The notes: generated from the letters alone by a model not told the origin. Counted from the first letter of the stretch, positions 43,907 to 53,036 are shown. The stretch is DNA of 64,000 nt from Acidiferrum sp963764675 (GCA_963764675.1 CAVXTQ010000011.1:744001-808000); one strand, 5' to 3'. Program-made: numbers and translations.

Positions 43907-44494
43907 ATGCGCATCATTGCCGGCACTTACCGCAGCCGAATTCTGAAGAGCCTCAAAGGACCGGCGCTGCGCCCCACCAGCGATCGCTTGCGCGAGACAC
44001 TTTTCGACGTGCTGGGTCCCGGCGTCGAGGGCTCGCGCTTTTTAGATGTGTTTGCCGGAACTGGCGCTGTCGGGATCGAGGCAATCAGCCGAGGTGCCGT
44101 CCAGGCGGTCTTCGTCGAGAATCACGGCCCGGCGGCGACGCTTATCCGCCGCAACCTGGAATCGCTAGGGCTGCGCTCGGGGTTCCAAATCCTTGCCGAG
44201 GATGCACGACGTGGGTTGATGAAGCTCGCGGGGAGACACCAGCTGGACGACCCGGGGTTCGATTTCGTTTTTCTCGACCCGCCTTATGCAGCCGGGGAAC
44301 AATATGACCGGGTGCTCGAGTTCCTAGGCTCGGCGGCGCTTCTTGCGCCGGGAGCGACCGTGATTGCCGAGCACCGGCACACCCTGGAGCTTCCCCAGCA
44401 GGTTGGCATGCTGCAGAGGAGCCGCATTTTGCGGCAAGGAGATGCTGCTTTGACCCTCTACCGGGTGAACTCCGCCGCCGCTTCCAAAGACTAG
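43907..44494 (+). CDS. rsmD: 16S rRNA (guanine-N2-) methyltransferase RsmD
   Basis: A 195-residue SAM methyltransferase that modifies G966 of 16S rRNA. The N-terminus MRIIAGTYRSRILKSLKGPALRPTSDRLRETLF is diagnostic for RsmD. Motif I is LDVFAGTGAVGIEAISRGA, the acidic end of strand two follows in VFVENH, and the catalytic motif IV is FLDPPY. Length is normal. It starts 12 bp after recG and is probably co-transcribed with it. Confidence 0.95.
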   Translation: MRIIAGTYRSRILKSLKGPALRPTSDRLRETLFDVLGPGVEGSRFLDVFAGTGAVGIEAISRGAVQAVFVENHGPAATLIRRNLESLGLRSGFQILAEDARRGLMKLAGRHQLDDPGFDFVFLDPPYAAGEQYDRVLEFLGSAALLAPGATVIAEHRHTLELPQQVGMLQRSRILRQGDAALTLYRVNSAAASKD

Positions 44495-44892
44495 TTTCGC
44501 CTTAGCTTCGCTTTTATGGGGTACCCCCCGGGGTCTGATGGGAACTGTGAAGTAATCCACTGATTCTAAGCCGTTTACAGGCGCTCCTATGTGTGCGGAT
44601 CAATGCGAAGCGTTCGTAACTACAGGGAAACAAGGATCTTACGTGTAGCCTGAGGCAGCGCCAGAAATGTAAAAAGCGCCGAAAGGCTCCGGCGCTTTGC
44701 GTATTTTGACGCAATTCCCATTATACTCCGAAATCACGGAATGTCAAGGGCTGCCGCGAAGAATTTTGGCGATCGCAGGCTGTCCTCCGTTGGCCATCCC
44801 CGGGCCGCGCGGCGGCATCCTCCATAGGGTTCACCTGATGGGCCAAGGGTTGACCTTATGAGCTCAATCCCGCACCCTATAGACGCTAACTG
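44495..44892. other. 398-bp gap between rsmD and the TonB-like gene
   Basis: No credible gene was found. It contains the 10-bp palindrome GGGGTACCCC near 44518, a terminator at 44673-44698, and then about 190 bp that should hold the promoter of the TonB-like gene; no clear -35/-10 pair was recognised. Confidence 0.5.
44673..44698. terminator. bidirectional hairpin terminator
   Basis: AAAGCGCCG / CGGCGCTTT, 9-bp perfect stem with an 8-nt loop, flanked by an A-run on the left and TTTTG further right. It lies 180 bp after rsmD. Confidence 0.75.
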
Positions 44893-46536
44893 ATGACCTC
44901 GGACCGCTTCCAAGGCGCGCTCAACCTGCTGGGCCAGACTTCCTCGACTCCCTTGGTGTCGCCATCTTTAGGCGGTGAGTTGGAACCCCAACTGAACGTG
45001 CCCTGGGGAGACTTCCATCAAGGCGTCTTCAGTAGCGTGCGGGCCCTGTTTGCTCGGGCGGCCTCGAAGGAGTTTCTGAGCGGCGGATTCTTCAAGGATT
45101 GCTGGATTGAGCGGCGAGTGCCGCGGCGGGCGCTGGTGGCGGCGGCGCTGTGGCATATCGCGTTTGTCGTGCTGCCGCCGTTTCCCGGGCTTTCGATGAC
45201 GCCACGCCGGAATCCGGCGCTGGACAATTTTCAGCTCACCTGGTCGGGCCCGATCGAGGATTTGCCACTACTGGAAATTCCTAAGCAGAGTGTGAAGCGG
45301 GCGGCACACAACACGCCGAATAAACCTGTGACCGAACAAGGAGCGGACGCTTTTCATCCGCGGCAGCGGATCTTCACCGATCCGGTGCATCCGACGCACC
45401 TGCGGCAGACGCTGATCAATCCTCGTGCGCCGTTCGAGCCACCGAAACTCCTTCCGGAGTTGCCGAACGTCGTGCAGTTGCAACAGGCGGCGGCACCCCC
45501 GCGTCCGCGGCTGACGATCGACGAGGAGACGCTGAAGAAACTACGGCCACGCGAGCGGCGCGTGAAGACGGTGACGGTGGCGCCGGTGGTAGACATTCCG
45601 AACATGGAGCAGCAGGTGGCCGCAGACTTGAGTCTGCCGGTGACGCAGAACGGGCCGGCACGGCCGAAACTGGAAATCAACGCCGGGGCGGCTCCACGTG
45701 TGGCGCAGCGCGCGCAAGCCGGCGACGCAGGGCCGGCACCGGAGGTCGGCGCAAGCCTGGCGAGCGCCGCGGGCGGCAGCCCCTCGACATTTATCGCGCT
45801 CTCAGCGGCGCCGGGCCCGCCAGCGCCGGTACAGCCGCCGCAAGGTAATCTGGCGGCGCGAGTGTCGATTTCGCCGGATGGCGGAAAGAGCGGCGGCTCG
45901 GATGCTGCGGGCGGCGGGGGCAGTAGTCCGGTGGGGATCAGCATCAGCGGCGGCAATCCCACGGCTAAGAGTGGGGTGTCGGGTTTGGGAGGAGGCGGAC
46001 CGAAGATCAGTGCACCGTCGGTGCGCGGACTGATGACGCGGCCGCAGCCGCAGAGCACGGAAGAAGAACCCGAGCGAATCGGGCCGCCGAATTTTGCGGA
46101 GTTGCCGCCTGGCGCGAAGCCGGAACAAATCTTTGCAACCAAGCGCGTCTACACGATGAACGTGAACATGCCGAATCTGAACAGCTCGACGGGTAGCTGG
46201 ATTTTGAATTTCAGCGAGCTAAGAACGAATCCAAACGGGCCGCGGATCACGTCGGCGGATTTGTCGGGGCCGGCGCCGCTGAGGAAAGTGGACCCTAAGT
46301 ACCCGCCCACTCTGATCAGCGAGCGTGTCGAGGGGGAAGTGGTGTTGTACGCGGTGATTCGCGGGGATGGGTCGGTGGACAGCATTCAGCTGGTGCACGG
46401 GATCGACGAGCAGCTTGATGCCAACGCCATGAGCGCTTTGGCGCAGTGGAAATTCCGGCCAGCGGCGAGGCAGGGCGAGCCGGTGGAGTTGGAGGCGATT
46501 GTGCATATTCCGTTTCGGGCGCCTAGGCCGGAGTGA
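44893..46536 (+). CDS. TonB-family energy-transducer-like protein
   Basis: A 547-residue protein. After ~75 residues of cytoplasmic sequence comes one TM helix at about 78-97 (RALVAAALWHIAFVVLPPFPG). The long periplasmic part is Pro/Gly/Ala-rich (AAPGPPAPVQPPQGNLAARV, SGVSGLGGGGPKISAP) and ends in a TonB_C domain (PLRKVDPKYPPTLISERVEGEVVLYAVI, ANAMSALAQWKFRPAARQGEPVEL). TonB proteins transmit the proton-motive force from ExbB/ExbD to receptors such as the one at 15354; no exbB/exbD is in the window. Its N-terminal cytoplasmic stretch is longer than usual for TonB. The start has no clear Shine-Dalgarno. Confidence 0.85.
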   Translation: MTSDRFQGALNLLGQTSSTPLVSPSLGGELEPQLNVPWGDFHQGVFSSVRALFARAASKEFLSGGFFKDCWIERRVPRRALVAAALWHIAFVVLPPFPGLSMTPRRNPALDNFQLTWSGPIEDLPLLEIPKQSVKRAAHNTPNKPVTEQGADAFHPRQRIFTDPVHPTHLRQTLINPRAPFEPPKLLPELPNVVQLQQAAAPPRPRLTIDEETLKKLRPRERRVKTVTVAPVVDIPNMEQQVAADLSLPVTQNGPARPKLEINAGAAPRVAQRAQAGDAGPAPEVGASLASAAGGSPSTFIALSAAPGPPAPVQPPQGNLAARVSISPDGGKSGGSDAAGGGGSSPVGISISGGNPTAKSGVSGLGGGGPKISAPSVRGLMTRPQPQSTEEEPERIGPPNFAELPPGAKPEQIFATKRVYTMNVNMPNLNSSTGSWILNFSELRTNPNGPRITSADLSGPAPLRKVDPKYPPTLISERVEGEVVLYAVIRGDGSVDSIQLVHGIDEQLDANAMSALAQWKFRPAARQGEPVELEAIVHIPFRAPRPE

Positions 46537-46570
46537 CCAGATAGGTGGGAATTTCGAGTAGACTTCACGC

Positions 46571-46678
46571 ATGGAATCCCGCCGCATAAAGAGAGTCCTT
46601 CTAGGCTTTCTTTGCATCACTCTTTTTCTCGCACTGATGGCATACCAAATAGCTCGAGTTGCAGGATGGGTTCGATAA
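46571..46678 (+). CDS. possible 35-residue single-helix membrane peptide
   Basis: An ATG-to-TAA frame lies between the TonB-like gene and panE: a basic start (MESRRIKRVLLGF), one hydrophobic helix (LLGFLCITLFLALMAY) and a short tail (QIARVAGWVR). No obvious Shine-Dalgarno is present. Its shape, a positively charged N-terminus plus one TM helix, is that of real small membrane proteins, but with only this evidence chance cannot be excluded. Confidence 0.35.
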   Translation: MESRRIKRVLLGFLCITLFLALMAYQIARVAGWVR

Positions 46679-46685
46679 AACTCAT

Positions 46686-47624
46686 TCAGGAGCGGTTTTC
46701 TGCCAGCTTCACCAAGGTATAGAGGGCGTGATTGACCGGCGTGGGGACGCCTAGGGCGGTGCCGCGGCGGGCGATGTAGCCGTTGAGGGAATCGATCTCG
46801 GTGCGTTTGCCGCGCATCAAGTCTTGCCCAGTTGAAGAAAGAGCTTCCGGCATTTGTTGCACGATCTTTAAGGCTCCGGCGAGCGCGGCTTTGGGATCCT
46901 CGAGGCCTGGCGGGTGAACATTCGAGGCTCGGGCTACTGCGAGCACTTCGTACACGACCTCTTCCACCACCTTCCACGCATCTGCGCTTGCGGCGATCTG
47001 TCCGTACTTCGCGCGGCCTAGCGCGGAGATGGCGTTGAGCGCGCAGTTCCAGACCAGCTTGGTCCAGAGTTCGCCTTCGATATTGCCGGAGATGCGGCAC
47101 GGCACGCCTGCGCGCTCGAAGAGAGCGGCGAATTGCTCGGTGCGCGGGTTGCGGGGGCCGACGACCAGATCGCCGCGGCCGACGTGCTTTACCGTGCCCG
47201 GCTGAGGGACGGACGCGGCAACGTAGACGACGGCGCCGAGAGCTTCGATGCTGGAGGCGTTGCGGACTTGTTCGACGTTGTCCACACCGTTTTGCATACA
47301 CACGACCACGGCGTTTGGAGCAAGAAGCGGCACGAGCTCGCGCGAAGTAGCGGCAGTGTCGGTGGTCTTTACGCAAAACAGAACGACTTCGGCGCCCTGA
47401 GCTGCTTCCAGTTCCGTTGCCGCTTCGACGCGAACATTTTCGTTGAAGTGCAGAGTGTCGAGCGTCAGGCCATTTTTCTTTACCGCGTCAACAAAAGCGG
47501 CGCGCCCGATCAGGATGACCGGCGCACCAGCGCGCGCGAGCATTCCTCCGAAATAACCGCCGACGGCGCCTGCTCCGACGACCGCGATTTTTGGCCATGC
47601 GGGCGAGGAAGCCGCCGGCGTCAT
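46686..47624 (-). CDS. panE: 2-dehydropantoate 2-reductase (ketopantoate reductase family)
   Basis: A 312-residue NADPH-dependent reductase making pantoate for coenzyme A. Start ATG at 47624 (MTPAASSPAWPKIAVVGAGAVGGYFGG) overlaps the preceding stop (ATGA). Motifs: dinucleotide-binding GAGAVGGYFGG, CMQNGVDN, the catalytic lysine in ELWTKLVWNCALN, and the C-terminal domain with RGKRTEIDSLNGYI. It is co-transcribed with an upstream PLP-dependent enzyme. The family also includes reductases of other 2-oxo acids, so the substrate is inferred. Confidence 0.87.
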   Translation of the reverse strand: MTPAASSPAWPKIAVVGAGAVGGYFGGMLARAGAPVILIGRAAFVDAVKKNGLTLDTLHFNENVRVEAATELEAAQGAEVVLFCVKTTDTAATSRELVPLLAPNAVVVCMQNGVDNVEQVRNASSIEALGAVVYVAASVPQPGTVKHVGRGDLVVGPRNPRTEQFAALFERAGVPCRISGNIEGELWTKLVWNCALNAISALGRAKYGQIAASADAWKVVEEVVYEVLAVARASNVHPPGLEDPKAALAGALKIVQQMPEALSSTGQDLMRGKRTEIDSLNGYIARRGTALGVPTPVNHALYTLVKLAENRS

Positions 47625-48781
47625 ACGGTGATCACGGAAATCAGGCGGTCGATGTCGCGCTCGGTGTTGTAGAGGTATGGCGAAACGCGGATGTTGCCTT
47701 CGCGCAGGCTGACGATGACATTTTCCTTGCGCAGGCGGTCGTAGAGAGCAGCGGTGTTTTCCGGAGTGCGCGCGGCGAAGCAGGCGTATGGCCCGCGATC
47801 CGCCGCGTTGAGCGGACTTGTGGGAACGCAGCGATCCTTGGGCAGGCGTTCGTAGAGCAACTCGATCAGCTTTCGATTGTGTGTCGCGACGGTTTCCGGC
47901 CCAGCGCGCAAGACGAATTCGACCGAGGCATCGAGCGCGGCGTGGTTGAAATAGTTCGCGGTTTCCGCTACGTCCCAACGCTTGGCGCCAGACGCAGGTT
48001 GGGGATCGGCGAAATTCATAGCCGCGAAGTTCTCCACGCCCTTGCCAGCCATCCAATAAAACGGGCCTGGACGCATCTTGGCGACGAGCTCGGGCCTGGC
48101 CCAGAAAAATCCAGTACCGAAGGGGCCAAGCAGAAATTTGTATCCGGCGGATACGAGGAAATCGACGCCAAGCGCTTGCACATCGATGGGCACCGCGCCG
48201 CAGGCCTGGCTGGCATCGAGCAGCAACAGCGCGCCCTGCGCATGGCAGGCGGCGGCGATGGGCGCGGCATCAAGTAGCACGCCATTGTCAAAGCGGACCA
48301 AGCTGATCGAGACGAGGCGAGTTTTCGGCGTGAGCGCGGCGATCACATCGCCAGCCGTAAGGAAGCGATCGCTTGGCGAGACAATGTTCAGCTTCAGCCC
48401 TTCGCGTTCTTCCATGGGCTTCCAGGTGGAGTATTGGAGCGGGAATTCGCCGCGGGCGGTGAGGATTTCGTCGCCCGCTTGCCATTTCAAGCCGTAAGCC
48501 ACCGCGGACATTCCGGTGCTCGCGCCAGAGGTGAGCGCGATGTCTTCCGGTTTGGCGCCGATCAGCTTGGCGAGGGAAGCGCGAAGCCGGTTCGGCACAT
48601 CGAAGAACGCAGTGTCGGGAATGCGGTGCGGGAATTTCTTCCACTCGAGGGCGGCGTGCACGGCGCGGTGAGCCACCTTCGGCATGGGGCTTTGTCCGGC
48701 AAGATTTAGATAGGTGGCGTCTTCGATCTCGAACCATTCCTGGCGCCAATCGGCGGGCATGGGAGTCGTCGCGGTGGCCAT
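47621..48781 (-). CDS. class-V aminotransferase family PLP enzyme (cysteine desulfurase/kynureninase-like)
   Basis: A 386-residue fold-type-I PLP protein. The ATG at 48781 has an excellent AGGAGG Shine-Dalgarno; the frame extends to 48847 without support. Motifs: TYLNLAGQSPMPK at the N-terminus, the phosphate-binding TSGASTGMSAV, the Asp of LLLDASQACGAVPIDV, and the Schiff-base lysine in VSAGYKFLLGPFGTGFF. No Cys-persulfide loop like that of IscS was recognised, so it is more likely an isopenicillin-N-epimerase-type or related aminotransferase/lyase than a true desulfurase. It overlaps panE; no pathway link is known. Confidence 0.83.
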   Translation of the reverse strand: MATATTPMPADWRQEWFEIEDATYLNLAGQSPMPKVAHRAVHAALEWKKFPHRIPDTAFFDVPNRLRASLAKLIGAKPEDIALTSGASTGMSAVAYGLKWQAGDEILTARGEFPLQYSTWKPMEEREGLKLNIVSPSDRFLTAGDVIAALTPKTRLVSISLVRFDNGVLLDAAPIAAACHAQGALLLLDASQACGAVPIDVQALGVDFLVSAGYKFLLGPFGTGFFWARPELVAKMRPGPFYWMAGKGVENFAAMNFADPQPASGAKRWDVAETANYFNHAALDASVEFVLRAGPETVATHNRKLIELLYERLPKDRCVPTSPLNAADRGPYACFAARTPENTAALYDRLRKENVIVSLREGNIRVSPYLYNTERDIDRLISVITV

Positions 48782-48876
48782 AGGTTCCTCCTGCGTGAAG
48801 TGCGAACGAGTATTGTTTCGGGGGAGGGGCCTTGGCGCAACGTCCAATTTGGAAGAGGCTTCATGCGTCGGTTGGT

Positions 48877-49563
48877 CTAGAAGTGGCCGCGGAGTTCGCG
48901 GAAGGCCGGCAGGATCACCAGCTTGCCCGAGCCTGCGACTACCGGCTCATGTTCGAGCTGCCAGGTATGTTGGTGCGGGATGTAGACGGCGTTCAGGCCG
49001 ATCTTCATGGCCGGGTTAATGTCGCTGCGAGGGCTGTTGCCGATCATCCAGCCGTGAGTCTTTACGATTTTGTGTTTGCGCACCAGCGCTCCGTAGGTGT
49101 CGGGATCTTTCTCCGAAACGATTTCGATGAACTCGAAGAAGCCTTGCAGGCCGGAGCGCTCGACCTTGGCAGCCTGCTCCGCGGGTTCCCCCTTGGTAAA
49201 AAGGATCAGGCGGTGGCGTTCCGTGAGATACGCGAGGGTCTCCGGCACGCCATCGAGGATCTTTGGCGGCGTGCGCTCCAGCTCAACGACGCGATCATGA
49301 ATCTGCGCCAACGTTTCGCGGCGGACCATTTGCTCCGCCAGCTTCAGATAGGTTTCTTCCAGAGAGCGGCCGAAGCTGCGCACACCGTAACCATACTGCC
49401 GGATATTCTTGCGCTCGGTTTCGTTGAGGATGTGGCGAACGTACGCGCGCGTGTAGCCGCAGGACTCGACCAGGCTGATGAAATCCTCGATCAGCTTCTC
49501 GAAAAATACGTTGTTTTCCCAGAGCGTGTCGTCCGCGTCGATCAGTAGGGTGTGGCGTCGCAT
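48877..49563 (-). CDS. HAD-superfamily hydrolase
   Basis: A 228-residue HAD phosphatase. Motif I is DADDTLW near the N-terminus (second Asp as the acid/base), motif II Thr is in ILFTKGE, motif III Lys in IVSEKDPDTY, and motif IV in IGNSPRSDINPA. The cap is an alpha-helical C1 type (VFFEKLIEDFISLVESCGY, EETYLKLAEQMVRR). The substrate is not predictable. It starts 34 bp after the glycosyltransferase gene on the same strand, so the two may share a transcript. Confidence 0.87.
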   Translation of the reverse strand: MRRHTLLIDADDTLWENNVFFEKLIEDFISLVESCGYTRAYVRHILNETERKNIRQYGYGVRSFGRSLEETYLKLAEQMVRRETLAQIHDRVVELERTPPKILDGVPETLAYLTERHRLILFTKGEPAEQAAKVERSGLQGFFEFIEIVSEKDPDTYGALVRKHKIVKTHGWMIGNSPRSDINPAMKIGLNAVYIPHQHTWQLEHEPVVAGSGKLVILPAFRELRGHF

Positions 49564-49597
49564 CGAAGTCTTCGGCCCGCGTGCCCATGCGGGCTCA

Positions 49598-50737
49598 TTA
49601 GTCTACCAGCGTAAGCGCGTCTTCCGCGATGGCTGCCGCTGCGCCAGGGCGGGCCATGGTGCGCGCTGCTTCCGACATCCCGCGAAGCCGCACGGGATCG
49701 TCGAGCAGCATCGCGATCTTCCACGCCGCCGCGGGAAGGTTATTGCAGCGAATCGCGGCGCCGGCCTCGAGCAAATGATCGGCGTTGCGCTCTTCTTGTC
49801 CGGGGATTGGTTCAATCAGCGCCATGGGCAGCGCGCGGGCGAGTGCTTCTGAAGTCGTCAGCCCGCCGGCCTTGCCCACCAGCAAGTCCGCGGCGGCCAT
49901 GTACTGATCCATTTCGGTGGTGAAGCCGACGGCGCGGAGTCGCGCTATGCCGGAGGGAAGCGTTCCCGCTCGTTGCGCCAGTTCTTCGAGGCGGCGCAAG
50001 GTTTTCTCGGACTTGCCCGCGATGGCGACGATTTGCCACGGGCGCTGCATCGCCAGCAGGTCGCGCACCATCTGCTCGATTGGCCCGACGCCTTCGCCGC
50101 CCGCGGATACAAGCACCGTCGGCACTGCCACATCGAGTCCAAAGCGCGTGCGCGCCGCAGTGCGATCTGCTGGCGCGGCAAAAATAGGATCGACGGGGAT
50201 GCCGGTCACGCGGAGCTTCTCGCGCGGCACTCCGACGCGCGTCATGTACTCGACGGATTCCTGCATCGCCACGTAGTAGCGGTCGACGGTGCGGCACAGC
50301 CATAGCGCATGGACGTCGTAGTCCGTCACGACAATGGCGTGACGCGCGCGGAGTTTCTCCTTCGCGATGAGCCAACCGATGATCTCTGCGGGGAGAAAAT
50401 GAGTGGCCACGCACAGGTCCGGCTGCATCTTCTTGAGCATGCGGATCATCGGCTGGGTGTTCAGACGATCCATCGCCAGGCGCCGACGCGGATGGTTCCA
50501 CGGCTGGTCGGTGCGCTCGTAAATCACGCCCATCAGCTCTGGCACGCGGCGCACCATGGATATGTACGCTTTTTCGTATATGCGCTGGAAAAGCTTGCTG
50601 ACGTAACGGATTGCGTCGATGTGTTCCACGACGCAATCGCCGCGCGCGGTAAAAGCTTTCTCGAGCGCCTGCGCCGCGCGAACGTGTCCTGCGCCGGACG
50701 ATGCGGACATCAGCAGCACGCGTGGCTTTGCTTTCAT
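49598..50737 (-). CDS. MGDG-synthase-like glycosyltransferase (GT28 family)
   Basis: A 379-residue glycosyltransferase of the MGDG_synth/MurG type, which transfers a sugar from UDP-sugar to a diacylglycerol-like lipid. The N-terminal domain starts MSASSGAGHVRAAQALEKAF, the family hallmark with GAGH, and continues to DLCVATHFLPAEIIGWLIAKEK. The C-terminal nucleotide-binding domain has VLVSAGGEGVGPIEQM and DLLVGKAGGLTTSEALARALPMALIEPIPGQEERNA, typical of GT28. It likely acts at the inner membrane face in glycolipid synthesis. An unknown 75-residue gene lies just upstream on the same strand. Confidence 0.87.
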   Translation of the reverse strand: MKAKPRVLLMSASSGAGHVRAAQALEKAFTARGDCVVEHIDAIRYVSKLFQRIYEKAYISMVRRVPELMGVIYERTDQPWNHPRRRLAMDRLNTQPMIRMLKKMQPDLCVATHFLPAEIIGWLIAKEKLRARHAIVVTDYDVHALWLCRTVDRYYVAMQESVEYMTRVGVPREKLRVTGIPVDPIFAAPADRTAARTRFGLDVAVPTVLVSAGGEGVGPIEQMVRDLLAMQRPWQIVAIAGKSEKTLRRLEELAQRAGTLPSGIARLRAVGFTTEMDQYMAAADLLVGKAGGLTTSEALARALPMALIEPIPGQEERNADHLLEAGAAIRCNNLPAAAWKIAMLLDDPVRLRGMSEAARTMARPGAAAAIAEDALTLVD

Positions 50738-50768
50738 GTGCGGGGTGCGTTTGCGCTCGATGAAAGGA

Positions 50769-50996
50769 TCATGCGGATTTGCGATTTCCCGACGAGAGTT
50801 TCTCGAGGATGCTTCGCGCGACCTTTTGTAGTTCGCCGAAGCGCGTCAGATAGTCCTGGAATTCCTGGTTCATGGCCTGCGCTTCTTTTGGCCCCAGCTG
50901 AATGCGCAAGATCATGTCGCGCAGCTTCACGGGATGCGGCAGCAGCGCGTCTTCCTGCAATTCTTCGAGAGCGGTACGGGCGTCGTAGTGGTACAT
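50769..50996 (-). CDS. conserved hypothetical protein, small acidic helical
   Basis: A 75-residue protein with a strong GGGGGAG Shine-Dalgarno. It looks wholly alpha-helical (ARTALEELQEDALLPHPVKLRDMILRI, EAQAMNQEFQDYLTRFGELQKVARSILEKL) with no cysteine or membrane segment. It is 31 bp upstream of the glycosyltransferase gene and likely co-transcribed. Not recognised. Confidence 0.65.
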   Translation of the reverse strand: MYHYDARTALEELQEDALLPHPVKLRDMILRIQLGPKEAQAMNQEFQDYLTRFGELQKVARSILEKLSSGNRKSA

Positions 50997-51102
50997 GGGC
51001 TCCCCCGGCCTAAACGGTCGTTGAAGGTATGGTACTGGGGCATTGTACTCGCGTAGCAGGCAGGGGGCGAGCAGGGGCGCTGCGAAAGAGCGGAAGAGAA
51101 TT

Positions 51103-51438
51103 TCAGGCGGCGGAAGCTGCGGCGGGGAGAAACTCGTAGCGCTCTATTTTTGCGGCTACGCCCATTCCACCGTTTGGAGCCGACTCGACGCGGACGATCT
51201 GGCCGCGGCAGCGGATGTCGACGTCGCCGGTTTGCGCGACTTGCTGGGGCAGGGTAATGACGAACTCAATTTCGCTGCCGACTTCGAACGGCTCTTCGGC
51301 TAGGAAATATAAGCCTTGATAGCTGACGTCCCTGGTCTGGGCGCGTAGCTCAGAGCTGCGCGGCTCACGCGGAAGAACACGCAACGGAAGGCTCATAGTG
51401 AATCGCCGCGCAACGCGGCGTTCCGATCCGTCACCCAT
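51103..51438 (-). CDS. PilZ-domain protein (single domain)
   Basis: A 111-residue PilZ protein. The ATG at 51438 has a perfect AGGAGG Shine-Dalgarno; the 20 codons before it are promoter region. The c-di-GMP-binding features are ERRVARRF (RxxxR) near the N-terminus and DVSYQGLYF (D/NxSxxG) after it, and a beta-barrel continues to IVRVESAPNGGMGVAAKI. It is likely a c-di-GMP effector. A second PilZ gene is divergent at 51607. Confidence 0.87.
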   Translation of the reverse strand: MGDGSERRVARRFTMSLPLRVLPREPRSSELRAQTRDVSYQGLYFLAEEPFEVGSEIEFVITLPQQVAQTGDVDIRCRGQIVRVESAPNGGMGVAAKIERYEFLPAAASAA

Positions 51439-51469
51439 CAAACCTCCTGATCTGGGGGGAATCGATTGA

Positions 51470-51498
51470 AAATTAGCACCTGGTTCGGTAACTTGCAA
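51470..51498 (-). promoter_or_regulatory. promoter of the minus-strand PilZ gene
   Basis: On the minus strand TTGCAA, 17 bp, TAATTT, giving a leader of roughly 25 nt to the PilZ start. Confidence 0.45.
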
Positions 51499-51606
51499 TG
51501 TGAAAGATCGATATTTTTGTTCTAGTACCGCGCATTAGCGGTTTGTACAACCGCGAGATATACTGGGAGTTACCCCCGGATTGACACAGACGTAGTGTGG
51601 GGGTTT

Positions 51607-52308
51607 ATGGACAGACGCGAGCATCATCGCGTCCAGCTCCGGATTCCCGCCCGACTTCGCTGGACGACGCCCTTCGGCCAGAAAACGGAGGTTTGCGATA
51701 CGTTGAACGTATGCCGTGGGGGTGTGCTCGTTCCTTGCCAAGAAGCTCATGCGCCCGGGATGACGTTGTGGGTCACTCTGCCGTACGACGCTTCGGTGGC
51801 TTACGGACAGCCGGAAATTCTCGCGAGAGTCGTGCGCTCCGCCATCGCGGATCAGAATGGTCACTCGGGGAATGGTGTAGGAGAGTTGGCGTCCGTAAAT
51901 GGGGGAAAAACCGCGTTGGCACGTGAGGTGGAGAATGCGAACGGAGTTTACGTGACCGCTGCGGCTCTCCGTTTTGAAATTGCTCCGCGCCCGGCTTCGA
52001 ACGGCAACGGCCACCGGCGAGAGCTGGAACGGCGTGCCAGTCCGAGACGCCCGCTGGCCCTGCCGGTTCGTGTACGGCCTGAACATGTTCCGTGGTTTGA
52101 AGAGACCATGACGCTCGACATTTCCGGCGAGGGCCTGCGTTTTCTGAGCAGCCGCGAATATAAGTCCGGTCAGCATTTGATCGTTTCGTTCGAGCCTGGC
52201 GTGTCGTCGCCGTGGCCTGCGGCAGAGGAGTTTCGTTCGCTCGTCGTGCGTGTTGATCCGGTGCCGCAGAGTTCCGCTCTTGCCATCACTGTTTATCGCG
52301 TGCACTAG
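51607..52308 (+). CDS. protein with two PilZ domains
   Basis: A 233-residue protein, with GGGGG before the ATG. PilZ 1 (~1-85) starts MDRREHHRVQLRIPARLRW and has NVCRGGVLV in place of D/NxSxxG. PilZ 2 (~145-233) starts ERRASPRRPLALPVRV and has DISGEGLRF. The first keeps RxxHR but its second motif is non-canonical (NVCRGG), so c-di-GMP binding may rest on domain 2. A GTG at 51595 would add four residues. It is divergent from the single-domain PilZ gene; the 168-bp gap between them carries promoter signals. Confidence 0.83.
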   Translation: MDRREHHRVQLRIPARLRWTTPFGQKTEVCDTLNVCRGGVLVPCQEAHAPGMTLWVTLPYDASVAYGQPEILARVVRSAIADQNGHSGNGVGELASVNGGKTALAREVENANGVYVTAAALRFEIAPRPASNGNGHRRELERRASPRRPLALPVRVRPEHVPWFEETMTLDISGEGLRFLSSREYKSGQHLIVSFEPGVSSPWPAAEEFRSLVVRVDPVPQSSALAITVYRVH

Positions 52309-52379
52309 TCCTCCGAATTTTCTGGCTGCGAAGCCTACTTTGTTGCTCGTTGCGCTACACTCTGCTCCTTCAACCAGCC

Positions 52380-53036
52380 ATGACGACCGCTCACGAATCG
52401 CGCTCATTGTTTCTCGAAGGTCCTGCCGGTCGTCTCGAAGCGATCCTCTGGAAGCCTGCGGCTACAGCCGAGCCGCCTTTGGCCGCGCTGGTCTGCCACC
52501 CGCATCCGCTCTTCGGCGGGACGATGCACAACAAAGTCGTCTACCAGACGGCGAAGTCTCTGGATGCGCTGGGCCTGGCGGTGCTGCGTTTCAATTTTCG
52601 CGGGGCGGGGATGAGTGAAGGCAAGCACGACCGCGGCGAAGGCGAGTTGGGAGACGTGCGCACGGCGCTCGACTTTCTTGCTAGCGCATTTCCCGGCGTG
52701 CCTTTGCTACTTGCGGGATTCAGCTTTGGTTGCTGGGTCGGCCTCCGGGTCGGATGCGCCGACGAGCGAGCGGCGGAAGTGATCGGGCTCGGCGCGCCGG
52801 TGAACAACGCGGATTTTTCATTTTTGCAAGACTGCACGAAGCCGAAACTATTCGTGCACGGGTCTGACGATCAGTTTGGGGCGACGAAGAAGGTCGAAGA
52901 CTTGGTCGCATCGTTGCCGGGAGAGAAACGCCTCGTCATCGTGCCGCATGCTGACCATTTTTTCGCGGGGACGTTGGATCAACTCGATCGCGCGATTACC
53001 GAATGGCTTACGGAGCGGCATCCGCAATTGTTGTAG
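52380..53036 (+). CDS. alpha/beta hydrolase (dienelactone-hydrolase-like)
   Basis: A 218-residue alpha/beta hydrolase. The oxyanion region is CHPHPLFGGTMHNKVV, the nucleophile elbow is GFSFGCWVG, the acid is in VHGSDDQFG, and the catalytic His in PHADHFFAG. This layout, with the CHPHPLFGG start, is characteristic of small bacterial family members of unknown substrate. The ATG at 52380 (MTTAHESRSL) is favoured over one at 52350 because it starts nearer the first strand. It converges on the aldo/keto reductase gene. Confidence 0.87.
   Translation: MTTAHESRSLFLEGPAGRLEAILWKPAATAEPPLAALVCHPHPLFGGTMHNKVVYQTAKSLDALGLAVLRFNFRGAGMSEGKHDRGEGELGDVRTALDFLASAFPGVPLLLAGFSFGCWVGLRVGCADERAAEVIGLGAPVNNADFSFLQDCTKPKLFVHGSDDQFGATKKVEDLVASLPGEKRLVIVPHADHFFAGTLDQLDRAITEWLTERHPQLL

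Noticed and set aside
44514..44714. Small minus-strand frame in the rsmD-TonB gap
   Set aside because: It overlaps the terminator hairpin, has no Shine-Dalgarno and shows no recognisable composition.
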